Assembly (NCBI GenBank): GCA_963995505.1
Contig: OZ023186.1
Coordinates: 16,871,570 to 16,935,569 of the forward strand
Length of the DNA stretch: 64,000 nt
Direction of reading: 5' to 3'
From: Hypericum androsaemum
Taxonomy: Eukaryota; Streptophyta; Magnoliopsida; Malpighiales; Hypericaceae
A program made the translations under genes and the position numbers. This document shows, piece after piece, positions 10,375 through 21,633 of the stretch (position 1 is the stretch's first letter; every line of letters starts with the position of its first letter). The notes under the pieces are model-generated. The model saw only the letters and a program-made list of their open reading frames with translations. It had not been told where the DNA came from and did not search any database.

Positions 10375-12052
10375 TAGGCTGATTTTATGGCTGTATACAT
10401 AAATTTATGTGTTTTTCATGAATGATATTTGGTTGATATGCAATTTTGATTGAAAAAATTCGGCCTTGCTGTTATCTGTGAGTATGCAATTCGGCTTGTG
10501 GGCTTTTGAAGCCCAAAAGGCACGCCCGTTAAGTTCAAAGAAAAGGAGGAATTGAAACGGGCCGAAGGACGAAACCGCCTTAGAGGCGGCACCGCGTCCG
10601 CGACGACGGGGACGGCCACGCGCCGAGTCATCGAGGTCGGGCACCACCGACGAGCTCACTTCGTCGTGGGCGTCGTCGTGGTGCCGGCGGTGTACACCGA
10701 AACGACGCGAACGAGGAGGTGTCGTCGAGCCGTTTCGGACTCGGTCTGCGGCTTGACGACACCGTCGTCGACGCGCCGATTCACGGAGTCGGGGTACCTT
10801 CAACGAGCTCACCTCGTCGCGGGCGACGTCCTCGTACCGGCGCTGACGACCGGTGCTCTACCGACGGAGAGATCGAAACTTTTGAAGTTTCGTCGTCAAT
10901 GGCGGTCCGAGCTTGTCGTCGACCAATATCGGATGCCACGCGCGGAAACGTAGCGGTCTGGTACTACCGACGTGCTCGCCGTGTCACGGGTGACGCCTAG
11001 AGGCCGGCGGTGTCGATCGGAGAGACGCCAATCGGTCGATTGTAGTCGGGGACCGATTTGCAATTAACCCAGGGACTTGGTCTCGGAAATTTGATGTTCT
11101 TGAGGGGCCTCCTTGCAATTTCGTAAAATCTAAAATTGCAGATAAGCCCTTGGGGCCTTTCTGAAATTTCGGCTTTATGGTTAATTACGGTATGGTACCT
11201 GGATTAATCATAAAATTGCAATCTAGTCCCCGATTAATTGCAGGGACTTATTTGTAAATTTTCCTGTACGGATAATTACAGTTTGGTCCTTGGAATTTTC
11301 CTGAAATTTCAGTTTGGTCCTCAGATATTTCTGAAATTTTCGTTATAGCTGGCAAATTGCTATGTGGTCCCTGAATTAATTCTAAAATTGTAATTAGGTG
11401 CCTAGACTGAACGGAAAATAATGAATTAGATTCTAATAACTGTTTACACTTAATTTCTAAGTTGGATCTTATGAAATAATATGTAAACAATATATGAATC
11501 TTGTTTGAGCAAGTTAAATGCCCCTTTAAAATATTCCTCAAACTTAAATATGGTTTTCATTTAGAATGAATGATGTCTTCCGTCATAATCAAGTGAAACC
11601 GAGATTTCGTTCTATAATATTTGAGACCCAAGTCTTTTGGTTGGAACTACATCTTATGGAACTCTTATAGGGACATGTAAATGTCGCCGTGTGATGGTTG
11701 TTAACCACCTGAATTATTTCACTAGCCCAAGCAAGGAAATAATGAGGGGACATCGATTGGACTGGGTCCGATAACTAGGAATTGTATGAACTACAATTGG
11801 TTTGGAGACCTACCAGTTATGCTATTACAATCACCAGCCCAAGCAGGGGTTGTAATAGTAGGAATGTGGATCCTAGTCCATTAAGATTTATATTAGATAT
11901 AAATTCGTACTCTTCCCATGAGGTCGTTGAGTATGTGAAAATAATGGAGACAAAATAAAGCTAAAGGCCGAGTTTATTTTGATTGCTGAATGATGATCAT
12001 AGGAATTATGTGTTTAATTCCCATTTTAACTTATTTCCTGAGGTGTGTTGAA
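10375..12052 (+). other. Unusually long untranslated leader of the plus-strand copia element
   Basis: About 1.68 kb separate the primer site from the gag start, against about 100 bp or less in many copia elements. Roughly 10530-11045 is strongly GC-rich and holds three diverged units, each containing a CACCGACGAGCTCAC-like core followed by a GCCGGCG-like core (near 10640, 10795 and 10960). Positions 11060-11420 are AT-richer, with recurring TGAAATTTC, AAAATTGCAAT and GGTCC words. No long conserved frame is seen. The rest (11420-12050) has nothing recognisable. Confidence 0.65.
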
Positions 12053-12640
12053 ATGGTTAACATGTCATTGATATTTGTACTGGAATCAAACAAGTTGGCT
12101 GGGCCAAACTTTATGGATTGGCACCGTAACATGCGTTTGGTGCTAAGGCAAGAAAGGATTGAGTATGTGTTAGACACGACCATCCCTGTTACCCCTACGG
12201 CTGATTCTTCTGAACTTGCTACGTTTGACGTAGAAGCTCAAAAGAAGCATCAGGATGATGCAAAGTAGGCGCAGTGTGTAATGTTGCTTGGAACGGCTAG
12301 GCCTAAGCTGCATAACATACTAAAGACTTTTGAAGGTACTTCTTCAAAGGAAAGGAATGTGCTCATGGTGGGCACCTCTTCTAGCTCTGCGATTAAAGGC
12401 AAAAAGAAGCAGAAGAATAAGGCTAAGAATAGTTCTAAGCCAAAGTTCCTTAAACCTAAGGGTAGTATTCAAAAGAAAGAGCAGGTAAACAAGGAAGTGT
12501 GCCTCCACTGTAAGGGGAAGGGGCACTGGAAGAGAGACTGCAAAGTTCTGGCTGCTGAGAATAAGGCACTAGGTGTCTCTAGCTCCAGAACAGGTATGTT
12601 TGTTATGGAGATAAATATGTCTACTAATAGAACTGACTGC
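12053..12640 (+). pseudogene. copia gag, interrupted and internally deleted
   Basis: The ATG at 12053 begins MVNMSLIFVLESNKLAGPNF then MDWHRNMRLVLRQERIEYVL, a typical copia gag N-terminus. A TAG follows HQDDAK at 12266-12268. The sequence then jumps from QCVMLL to LHNILKTFEGTSSKERN, so the middle of the UBN2 domain, about 100 residues by comparison with the family, is gone. A zinc knuckle CLHCKGKGHWKRDC (about 12500-12541) is intact in its CCHC residues. Confidence 0.85.
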
Positions 12641-13170
12641 TGGGTATTAGATACCGCATGTGGATTACACGTTTGTACAAATGTGGAAGGTCTCACAGAG
12701 AGCATGGTGGTTAGACCGGGTGAAGTCGCCCTATGTGTAGGTAATGGAGCACGAGTTGCTGCCGAACGCGTAGGGATATATGGTATAGACTTACCCAGTG
12801 GGTATAGACTGGAACTTAATAATTGTTATTTCGTTCCATCTATTACCAGAAATATTATTTCTATTCCAATGTTGAACATTGAAGGTTTTTCCTTCCAATT
12901 TTCTAATAGTAGTTGCTACTTTTCGAAAAATGGTATTATTTATGGAAATGCCTCTCTTGAGAATGGTTTATATTTGTTAAATAATAGACATGATGTTCTT
13001 AATGTGCAGAACAAGAAGCTCAAATTAAGTAATCAGGAAAATCCTACCTCTTATGGCATTGTAGACTTGGTCATGCCAATGAGAAAAGAATTGCAAGGTT
13101 AAGAAAGTTAGACTACTTAACCCCATTTGACTTTGAGTCTTATGAAAATTGTGAATCTTGTCTCAAAGGT
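12640..13170 (+). pseudogene. copia protease and GAG-pre-integrase region
   Basis: The protease motif reads WVLDTACGLHVCTN. The catalytic Asp is kept, but the residue after DT is Ala where Gly is expected. The open frame ends at 13102. In a shifted frame [17 protein letters not shown] then [14 protein letters not shown] follow, the H..H..C..C zinc-binding pre-integrase domain. Confidence 0.85.
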
Positions 13171-13173
13171 AAA

Positions 13174-13806
13174 ATGACTAACAAACCCTTTACTAGAAAA
13201 GGGGTAAGAGCCAAAGAAGTGCTAGAGCTGGTTCACAGCGACGTGTGTGGGCCACTACCCACTCTAGCAAGGGGTGGTTTCGGATACTTCATTACCTTTA
13301 CTAATGACCTCTCTAGGTATGGATATGTGTATCTCATGAAACACAAATCTGAGGCCTTTGAGAAGTTTAAGGAGTATAAGACAGAAGTAGAGAAACAACT
13401 TGAGAAGAGTATTAAGACTCTTCGATCAGATCGAGGAGGTGAATACCTTAGCCAAGAGTTCCTGGATTATTTAAAGTTGCACGAGGCTCAATCACAATGG
13501 ACACCTCCTGGAACACCACAGATGAATGGTGTGTTCGAAAGGAGGAATCGAACCCTATTAGATATGGTGAGGTCCATGATGAGTTTCTCCTCTCTTCCAA
13601 TATTTCTTTGGGGTTATGCACTCCAAACCTCAATCTACATTCTAAATAAGATTCAATCTAAATCAGTTGAAAGCACACCATACGAATTATGGTGTGGAAA
13701 GAAGCCATCATTCTCACATATCAAGACGTGGGGTTGCCCCGCGTATGTGAAGAAGATGCTCACTGATAAGTTGGAATCCAAAAGTGAAAAAGATTACTTT
13801 GTGTGA
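13174..13806 (+). pseudogene. copia integrase
   Basis: The integrase core has [10 protein letters not shown] (first Asp), [15 protein letters not shown] (second Asp) and [15 protein letters not shown] (Glu), then [14 protein letters not shown] and WGCPAYVKK. The catalytic DDE residues are intact. A TGA after DYFV (13804-13806) breaks the frame, and the integrase C-terminal region continues in the same frame to another stop near 14098. Confidence 0.9.
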
Positions 13807-14130
13807 TATCCTAAGGAAACAAGAGGATATTATTTCTATCTCCCTGAGAAACAAAAGGTTATTGTTTCTAGACAGGCAACGTTCCTTAAAAATGACTATG
13901 TCTTTAAAGGACAAGGTCATAAAAGGATAGAACTTGAAGAAATTCAAGAACCACAAGGTAATACTGAGGCTGAAGACTTGTCGAATAACCACGATAAAGA
14001 ATCAATGGGAGCATTCAGTGATTCTCATGGTGGGAGTCTTTCACTAGGTGATAGTCTTCCAGCCAGTGGGAGCGTAGTTAGGGATAACTCGCATATGTAA
14101 GCTACCCCAATTAGACTGAATGAGGACAAT

Positions 14131-15341
14131 TTGAAAATTGTTCAATCTTCTGCTCAGGAAACGCTTGAGAGCGTAGCTCCTGAGAATTCTTCTGGCGTTG
14201 ATCAGATCATCGCAGAAGAACCTCTTCACGATCAGAATGAACAGCCTGCACAAATGCAACTCCGTAAGTCTACGAGGATTCGTCGTCCACCCATCAAGTT
14301 TAGTTTCCTCTTGGAGGAACACGATGATGTGGAGATCCCGGACAAGGATGAACCCAAGACTTATACTGAAGCGATGTCAGACATCAATTCAGGGAAGTGG
14401 CTAGAGGCCATGAAATCTGAGATGGACTCTATGTATACAAATCAAGTCTGGGACTTGGTAGAATTGTCTGAAGGGGTTAGACCTATCGGCTGTAAATGGG
14501 TTTTCAAGAAGAAGACCGATGCAGATGGCAAAGTCCAAACCTACAAGGCTAGGTTGGTGGCAAAGGGTTATAAGCAACGCGAAGGCATTGATTATGACGA
14601 AACCTTTTCACCAGTTGCGAAGATCAAGTCCATTCGGATTTTACTTGCTATAGCTGCATACTATGATTATGACATTTGGCAGATGGATGTCAAAACGGCT
14701 TTCTTTAATAGAAATCTCGAGGAGCGTATGTTTATGACCCAGCCAGAAGGTTTTGTATCCAAGTCAAATTCACAATTAGTATGCAAACTACAAAGGTCTA
14801 TTTATGGATTAAAGCAATCTTCTAGGAGTTAGAATATCTGTTTTGACGAAGCTATCAAATCGTTTAACTTCGTTAAAAAAAAAATACAGAAGATCTATGT
14901 GTTTATCGGAAATGCCAAGGGGATAAGACTGTTCTCATTATCATATATGTTGATGACATATTGATTCTGGAAAATAGTATCCCGCTAATACAATCCGTGA
15001 AGGATTGGCTGTCCAAGACCTTTATGATGAAAGACTTGGGTGAAGCCTACTACATCCTTAGAATAAAGATTTATAGAGATAGATCTAAAAGGATGTTGGG
15101 GCTGTCACAATCTACATACATAGACAAAGTACTAAAGCATTTTAAAATGGAGGACTCTAAGAGAGGTTACCTGCCAACGAATCATGGGATTAAGTTGTCA
15201 AAGAAGGATTGTCCTTCTGAAAAAGTAAAAATCGAGCACATGGAAGGTATCACATACGCATCTGCGATTGGATCAATCATGTACGTTATGACTTGCACTA
15301 GACCCGATGTGGCCTACGCTGTTAGTATCAATGGTAGATAA
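14131..15341 (+). pseudogene. copia reverse transcriptase, interrupted
   Basis: The frame from 14131 contains EAMKSEMDSMYTNQVWDLVE, KWVFKKKTDADGKVQTYKAR, LVAKGYKQREGIDYDETFSP and QMDVKTAF, the RVT_2 palm and fingers. It stops at a TAG after KQSSRS (14830-14832). A short frame-disrupting stretch with an A-run follows. From about 14940, YVDDILIL holds the catalytic Y-x-D-D, then MKDLGEAYYILRIKI, and AIGSIMYVMTCTRPDVAYAV leads towards RNase H. The frame stops at 15341. Confidence 0.9.
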
Positions 15342-15690
15342 CAGAAGAACCCAAGTGAACATCACTGGGTTGCTGTTAAGAGCATTCTAAAGTATCTTAG
15401 ACGAATTAAAGAATATTTCAGAGTCTATGGTGGGTAGCCAGAACTTGTGGTAACTGAGTTTACTGATCATGACTGATTGTGATGACTTCCAAGTTACAAT
15501 CGACATATGGCTTCATACTTAATGGTAGAATAGTGAGCTGGAATAGTTCCAAGCGAGACACGACCGCAGATTCAACAACCGAAATAAAATTAGAATAAAT
15601 TCGTACAGAGGATAACCTGGCTGATTCTTTCACCAAACTAGACACTTTGAGAGTCTAGGTGTTAGACATATGGGTGATTGGCTCTAGGCC
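15342..15690 (+). pseudogene. copia RNase H remnant and 3' untranslated end
   Basis: Short pieces of the RNase H region are readable (QKNPSEHHWVAVKSILKYLR, then after stops a stretch near 15540-15600), but the domain is shortened and full of stops. No usable product. Confidence 0.7.
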
Positions 15691-15701
15691 AAGTGGGAGA
15701 T
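15687..15701 (+). other. Polypurine tract
   Basis: GGCCAAGTGGGAGAT lies directly before the TGTTGG start of the 3' LTR, the usual copia plus-strand priming site. Confidence 0.85.
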
Positions 15702-17281
15702 TGTTGGTATAGATGTCCTAGAGACAATCGATATAAGGACATTATACTTGATCACATTCAGTTATATTATTAATGTGCATTAATAATATTCGGCATTACA
15801 TAAATGAATATAATATTTGATTGTTTGCATATATTCATGTTTATGTTCCCATGAACTAGTGTTATCATTGAGAATGTGAGATCTCAGATGACTATGCACG
15901 TAGTTCTTAAATAGCCACAATCAATGATCATCGAGAATGGGATATCGATGATGCGATTGAGATTGGTGTGCGATCTGCATTATATCCTTAGAGGATGTAG
16001 TGGTTCTCACAACTACGAGATACTAGGTATTTCATGATGGATGCACAGATACTTTGGAGAGTATTGACATACCCGACCGAGAAACCGTTTGGTGTATTCT
16101 ATTTACGTGTCTACGGGAATATCGATTTGTGGAGTAGTGTAATAGTCCTCTGACTTGAGGTCAATACGCACGACATGTACGGAGTGATGGACTTTGACCA
16201 TGACCAATGCTTGCACTCCTGACGGGGTAGATACGGCATGTGTTGGGTACATCACGAAGTGCATGTGCGTGGTAGTTGAGCCAAGAATAGGATTCATTCC
16301 TCAAATAGACTTGGAGAGAATACTTGTCTTCTCATAACTAATTGGATCGTTAGTCATTGGCCAATGCATGTCACTTTTGGAATGGTGTCTAAAAGTGACA
16401 ACATGATCAATTAGTAGAATGAGATAATATGATTAAGTTATTTGAATAGATACTTAATCATGTTCAAGACTTAATCGAGTATTCGCGAATGAAAGGACCG
16501 TATCACTGTGAGCTTCACATTACAGGTAGTTGCAGTATCCTCGCAACGTACCTCATATGTTGAGATTGTCTGGTCTATTGTCTAGGGTTCGACTAAGACC
16601 ATTGGTTCGACTAATCGCTTGGCATGTGAGGGCCTATGGGTCACACAACAAGTAATATTGGTTTACGAATTGAAGTTGGTTAGATTAAATATTGATTTGA
16701 TCAAGAATATTTAATCTATAGAGAAATATTATAATTCTATTAGATAGAATTATAATTGTAATTATTTAATTAAGTTGGATTTAATTAAATATTAATATGT
16801 ATAGTAAAATTTATTAGATGTTGGACATATTGACTGGGTCAAGAAAATAATAGAATGGGCTTGGAGGCCCAAAAGGGAAGTCAATGTTGGAAGCCACTAA
16901 GGGCTTCCAACCTTGCCTCCTGCGAAACCTACTCCTAAAAGGGTAGGAGTTGGTTAATTATTTTACTATATATACATGTGTGGGTATCAAGGGTTTTGAC
17001 ACACAGAAATTCATTAACCTAGATACAAGACACATATTTTCTCTAGTTTCTTCGATAAAGAATTCTCCTAGCGAATTCTCGAAGATTTCAACTGTCAAGG
17101 AATTCGTAGACGAGGACTACGTGGATACCGTAGTTGAGGATCGATCTACAACGCACTGTAAGTATCCTCTAACGATGTTATCTTGATTTTATGTTATACA
17201 GCCATGATCAGATTCGGTGTTGGTGAAAATTTTTATCTTCCACTGCTGCGAACCTAGGGTTCGTGTTTATAAAATCTAACA
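15702..17281 (+). repeat. 3' LTR of the plus-strand copia element
   Basis: 1580 bp, co-linear with 8782-10361 without indels, and followed by the right copy of the target duplication TTTCC (17282-17286). Confidence 0.95.
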
Positions 17282-17287
17282 TTTCCA

Positions 17288-19250
17288 ACGTGGTTACCAT
17301 GTTGTAACTCCATTTGATTAAATAGCTATTGCTAGGTTCGACACGACCTCACTCATTCCCTCTAGATGAGAGAGAGATCAGTGAAAATATTCATTTTTAT
17401 TCTATAAGAGTTATAGGTAGTTTTGTCATCTATAATTGGTCAAAGTCAATATGTCACCTCATTGTAAACCAGAATAGACATCTGTCACTCCACTTGAGAC
17501 ATATTTTTTGAATCACAAGACGCTGGCATGCAAAAAATACATCAAACAATATGATATTAACATCAATTTTTTCCTCAAATTTATAAGAATAAAATTCACT
17601 TTAACCTGTTAATCAAAAAGTCCAATTAGTCCAATGTACTTGAAATCAAGTCATTTGGTCCCTTGTACTTAAAAAATGACGATCAAAATTTCAAACATAA
17701 TACATCAGATCTATATCGGTAGAATATTCTACATTTTGTATTTATATTGGACACCATCAAAATTTTGATCAAAACTATAAGTTAAATCTCTATTATACTT
17801 TAATTTTTTACTAGAAATTGTTGACAGAATCTGAATTAAATACATTAGTGGAAAACATTATGAGAGGGTTTAGAAATTAAAACCTCATATGCCAAAAACC
17901 CAACTAGTAATGCAGAAAAAGGAGTGGATTAATAAGCTTACTTATGCTTTTCTCTTGTTACGTAAAGGACATTGTGTGTGTTTCCAACTTGTATTCTTTA
18001 TTTTTTGTAATAAACAGAGATTAAGTTTAACAAGAAATAATAGATAAATAAAGATGAAAAGTTTCAAATTCTATAACATGTACTTGTATTTTTTTTTTAA
18101 AAAATTTGGTTCTCTTTTCTTTATTTAAAATTTGGGAAGGAGTCCATCTCGATTCTCCTTCCGAGATCAAATGTAATAGATAGCTTTTTTTAGGGGAAAA
18201 ATGTAATAGATAACTAATAAGTGTTCTTTGCCCCTCTTTCATGTCAAATTTTTTCCTTTATTTTCGTTTTCTTGAAATGTATCTACTTATTTTATTTAAG
18301 GATTCTATATACGTTTAAAAAAGTTTTTGACATTTTTACCAAATATTTCATATTGTTTTATCTTCTTTAGTAAGATATTTCTAAACACACATTTTTCAAC
18401 ATAAAAAGTACGCAAAAAATATAGATTTGGAAAATTTCAATTAAAAAATAAATCGATCCTTGGCTTGAACGCGAACGTAGCAGTTGGGATTTAAATGTTT
18501 CTCGGATCAGATCAACTTAATACATTATCTTAACAACTTAATATTCTTTTTAATCAGAGGATATTCAAATTTTCAAGTCCACTTCAAAGTACAATTTCTT
18601 GAGAGCATGTCGTTATTTATCCCGAATTCGAATTTAATGCAACTTTCCTTCATCTTTTTACGCGTAAATTAGCATGGAAATCGCGATTTTATATAATTTT
18701 CGAATAAAATATTTTTTGATAATATCTCTTCTTTGGTCCCAGGCATTTAGAAAAAATATTTTATATTATAGATATGATCTTAAGTTACATGCATTAATTC
18801 AAATTTTTAATCTCTAATCCATTGAAAAAATCATTCATCTACACAAATCGCTAAGCGTTTATTTATTTATTTGAACATAATTCCAGAAAAGTTCTTCATT
18901 TTTAATTTTTTTTAAAGTCTCCATTGATGGGCACATATTAGGTACATGAGACGCATTTCTGGACGGTACAGGAGAAGAGTAAATAGGGGCAAAATGGTCA
19001 AAACAAAATGACGTGCGTGCATCTTCACGCTCCCCACGTGCATCGTCAAGACAAAAACTTGCGAGAATTATTTTACTTTCTGAATTTTAGGTTCGGTTAC
19101 ACAGATTGAGATTACTTATTCCTTTTGCCCACTCACACATTTCAATGATTTTTTTATTTTTTTTATATCTTAAACTTTGTTTTTATTAGTAATTAGTTTG
19201 ATATTGATATACTGTAGTGAATCAAAATGATATATTATTTAACTAATAAA
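17288..19250. other. AT-rich intergenic DNA
   Basis: About 2 kb with no convincing gene. Open frames here are short and of biased composition. Only AT-rich spacer is seen, with small G-box-like words near 19030 (CCACGTGC). Confidence 0.6.
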
Positions 19251-19254
19251 TTTG

Positions 19255-20065
19255 TAGTAACCGGATATGTCATGCCATTTAAACATAACTGAATATGTCA
19301 TTAGTCATACCCGGGTATACCATTAGTCATAACTGTGCATCCTATTTAATTAATTTATTATAAGTGTTATTAAATCGTAATCGGGTATGCCATTTTATCG
19401 TAACTATGCATGCTATTTTATTGTAACTGAACATGCCATTTTATCTTAACCGCCATTTGGTCATTACCGAGCATGCCTTTTTATTGTAACCAGACATGCC
19501 ATTTTATCATACTCGGGCCTACCATTTAGTGATGACCGGGCACGCTATTTTATCGTACTGGGTCTGCCATTTGGTCATAGCCAGGTATGCCGTTTTATCG
19601 TAACCGAGCATGCCATTTTATCGTTACCGGACATGCCATTTTATCATACTCGGATCTACCATTTAGTCATAACAGGGCACAATATTTTATCATACTATGT
19701 CTGTCATTTGTTCATCGTCGGGTATGCAATTTTATCATAATCGGGTATGTCATTTGGTCATAACCCAACATAATATTTTATCGTACGCTGCACGCCATTT
19801 GATTATTACAGAGCATGTCATTTTAATGTAACCGAGCATTCTATTTTATCATAATCGGGCATGCTATTTTATCGTAACTGAGCATGCCATTTTATCTTCA
19901 TCGGGTATGCCATTTTATTGTAACTGAATATGTCATTTTATCTTAACCGGGTCTGTCTTTTGGTCATAACAAAGCATGTTATTTTATTGAACTGGGTTTC
20001 CATCGGACATGTCATTTTGCATAAAGGGATATGTCATTTTATCATAACTGAATGTGTCATTTTAT
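19255..20065. repeat. Degenerate 23-bp minisatellite
   Basis: About 800 bp built from diverged copies of a ~23-bp unit whose core reads like CATGCCATTTTATCGTAACC followed by GGG/GAG. I estimate 30 or more copies. Some units have CATTTGGTCAT in place of CATTTTATCGT, so at least two subtypes alternate. No reading frame runs through it. Confidence 0.8.
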
Positions 20066-21320
20066 CAAATTGACAAAAAAAATCCCAAAATCAAATTGAA
20101 AAAAAAATCAACAAAAAATCAAATTTACAAAAACAACACACTTCAATTTTAATCCCACATCAAGCAAACAAACTAATTACTTAGATCAAACAATTCACCC
20201 AAATTAAGCAAACCACCCAAACACAACACGAACATAGAACATGAACAATAAACAAGAAGGCGTCAGTTATATGTGTACTCCGTCCTTGTATTAAACATAC
20301 TTACCATTTTTCTTAATATCAGTGAATGGGCCCTAAAATTTTAATTTTTTGGAACAAAACATACAATTTTAGTTGGCAAGTGTGACCGATAAAAATTTCT
20401 CACTGATAATGCAAAAGAAAAATGTTGCTTATATTCTAATGTTGTTAAACGGGCCACATGTGACGAACTCCGCAAGCTAAAATATCGATGGCGCAAGTGA
20501 TGTGTCTCTGTCCGATGACAAGATCACTCAAAACTTTTTCAAGCGAGATGATAATTGTCCCCAGTAGCCGACCATCAGTATATGGAATTAGGCTCACAAA
20601 ATTTACAATAAAAAAATGAGGGATGTGCCTAGTAGCCGACCATCAGTATATCCGCTGGCCTCCTCATCTTGAACACTCACTCGTCGGTGGTCGGGTGACA
20701 ATCTCAAGGAGGAGAGGAGAGGAGTCAGTTTTGGACAGTGGACCTCGAGCAGATCTGAGCAAGGTTAAGAGAAATCCACGGTGGGGTTCGATTGGGTCAC
20801 CGTAGGCGTCCTCTTTGCCGGCTCGTCGTCAGCGTCCTCACTGCCGGCTCGCCGTTGGCGTCGTCGTTAAGGGAAAAGGGCGGAGGAGATAATGAGGGGG
20901 GGAGAGAGAGAGAGAGAGAGACAAGAGAGAGAGAGAGAGAGACGAGAATGAGGGAGAAGGAGAGAAGGAAGAAAAGAGGGAAAAGGCCGAAAAGATGACT
21001 TTACCCCTGGACAATTTTTACCGTCGGATCTCTCTTGCCAAATTTTTAATGCAGTGGACGGCCCTGATCTTTTCCTGCACGGGCCAGAATGGGCCTATTA
21101 GTGTTCTGACTAAATCCGGCCCCTCCATTGATATTTATTTAAATTTATAATCTGTAGTGTACTATTTACTACATGATAAACTGAATAATTTTTTGTAATT
21201 AAATTTACCAAATATTTAATTGATTTTACTAAATAGATCAATTGATTATATAATCTACTATACAAAATGTAACAAATGAGCCATGTTTTAAGGTAGACAT
21301 CAAAATTATGTAATACCTTT
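20066..21320. other. Intergenic DNA with direct repeat and GA-rich tract
   Basis: The word AGTAGCCGACCATCAGTAT occurs twice, at about 20563 and 20632. A GC-richer stretch (20640-20990) includes a (GA)n tract at 20903-20942. Open frames here are Arg/Glu repeats produced by the GA tract and are not believable genes. Confidence 0.55.
20903..20942. repeat. (GA)n microsatellite, interrupted
   Basis: A GA-dinucleotide run broken by ACAA, inside a longer purine-rich stretch. Confidence 0.85.
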
Positions 21321-21325
21321 TCTTG

Positions 21326-21600
21326 AAAGGAAAAACTTTGCAATATCTAGTTAAGATGTTTTGTTCTAGTTTTTTTTATTTTGTTAACAGTAGGAGTAGA
21401 TTGTTGAAGCTTTAGTAATTTCATAATATTATGATACAGTTAAATCAAATTTTAGAATATAAAAAGTTGTATTTTTTCCTTCTAAATAAACTATTATCTT
21501 TTCTAGTTACCCTTCTAAAAAAGTTATATAATGATATTTGAAAATTCTACACTGCAATTTTCCTTTTATCCCATCACCTACTCTTTTTCCTCTCCTCTTT
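21326..21600 (+). repeat. Direct repeat, left copy, flanking the kinase pseudogene
   Basis: It starts GGAAAAACTTTGCAATATCT and ends after TACACTGCAATTTTCC and a pyrimidine-rich tail. The copy at about 22965-23249 matches through most of its length with small indels. The left copy ends about 30 bp before the kinase start, so it may include the promoter. Confidence 0.75.
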
Positions 21601-21633
21601 TGCACCTGCGCGATCTATTGTTTTGAAATAGGG

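Larger units (their letters stand above)
8782..17281 (+). mobile_element. Ty1/copia LTR retrotransposon, plus strand, nested insertion
   Basis: Two 1580-bp LTRs (8782-10361 and 15702-17281) begin TGTTGG and end in ACA. A perfect 5-bp target duplication TTTCC lies at 8777-8781 and 17282-17286. An iMet-type primer site follows the left LTR and a purine tract precedes the right one. Internal sequence runs gag, protease, integrase, reverse transcriptase, RNase H in copia order. Several stops and a gag deletion make it non-autonomous. Counting by eye, the LTRs differ at 25 positions with no indels (about 1.6%), so it is fairly young and younger than the element it entered. Confidence 0.95.

Noticed and set aside
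10405..11000. Overlapping 90-135 codon frames on both strands in the GC-rich leader
   Set aside because: GC-rich DNA lowers stop-codon frequency. The frames are Arg-rich, overlap each other and show no domain.
20623..20998. Arg/Glu-rich open frames
   Set aside because: Produced by the (GA)n tract and purine-rich DNA; no conserved motif.
21538..21633. Upstream Met (21538) as kinase start
   Set aside because: The extra residues come from the direct repeat and are hydrophobic and unlike kinase N-termini; Met at 21634 is better.
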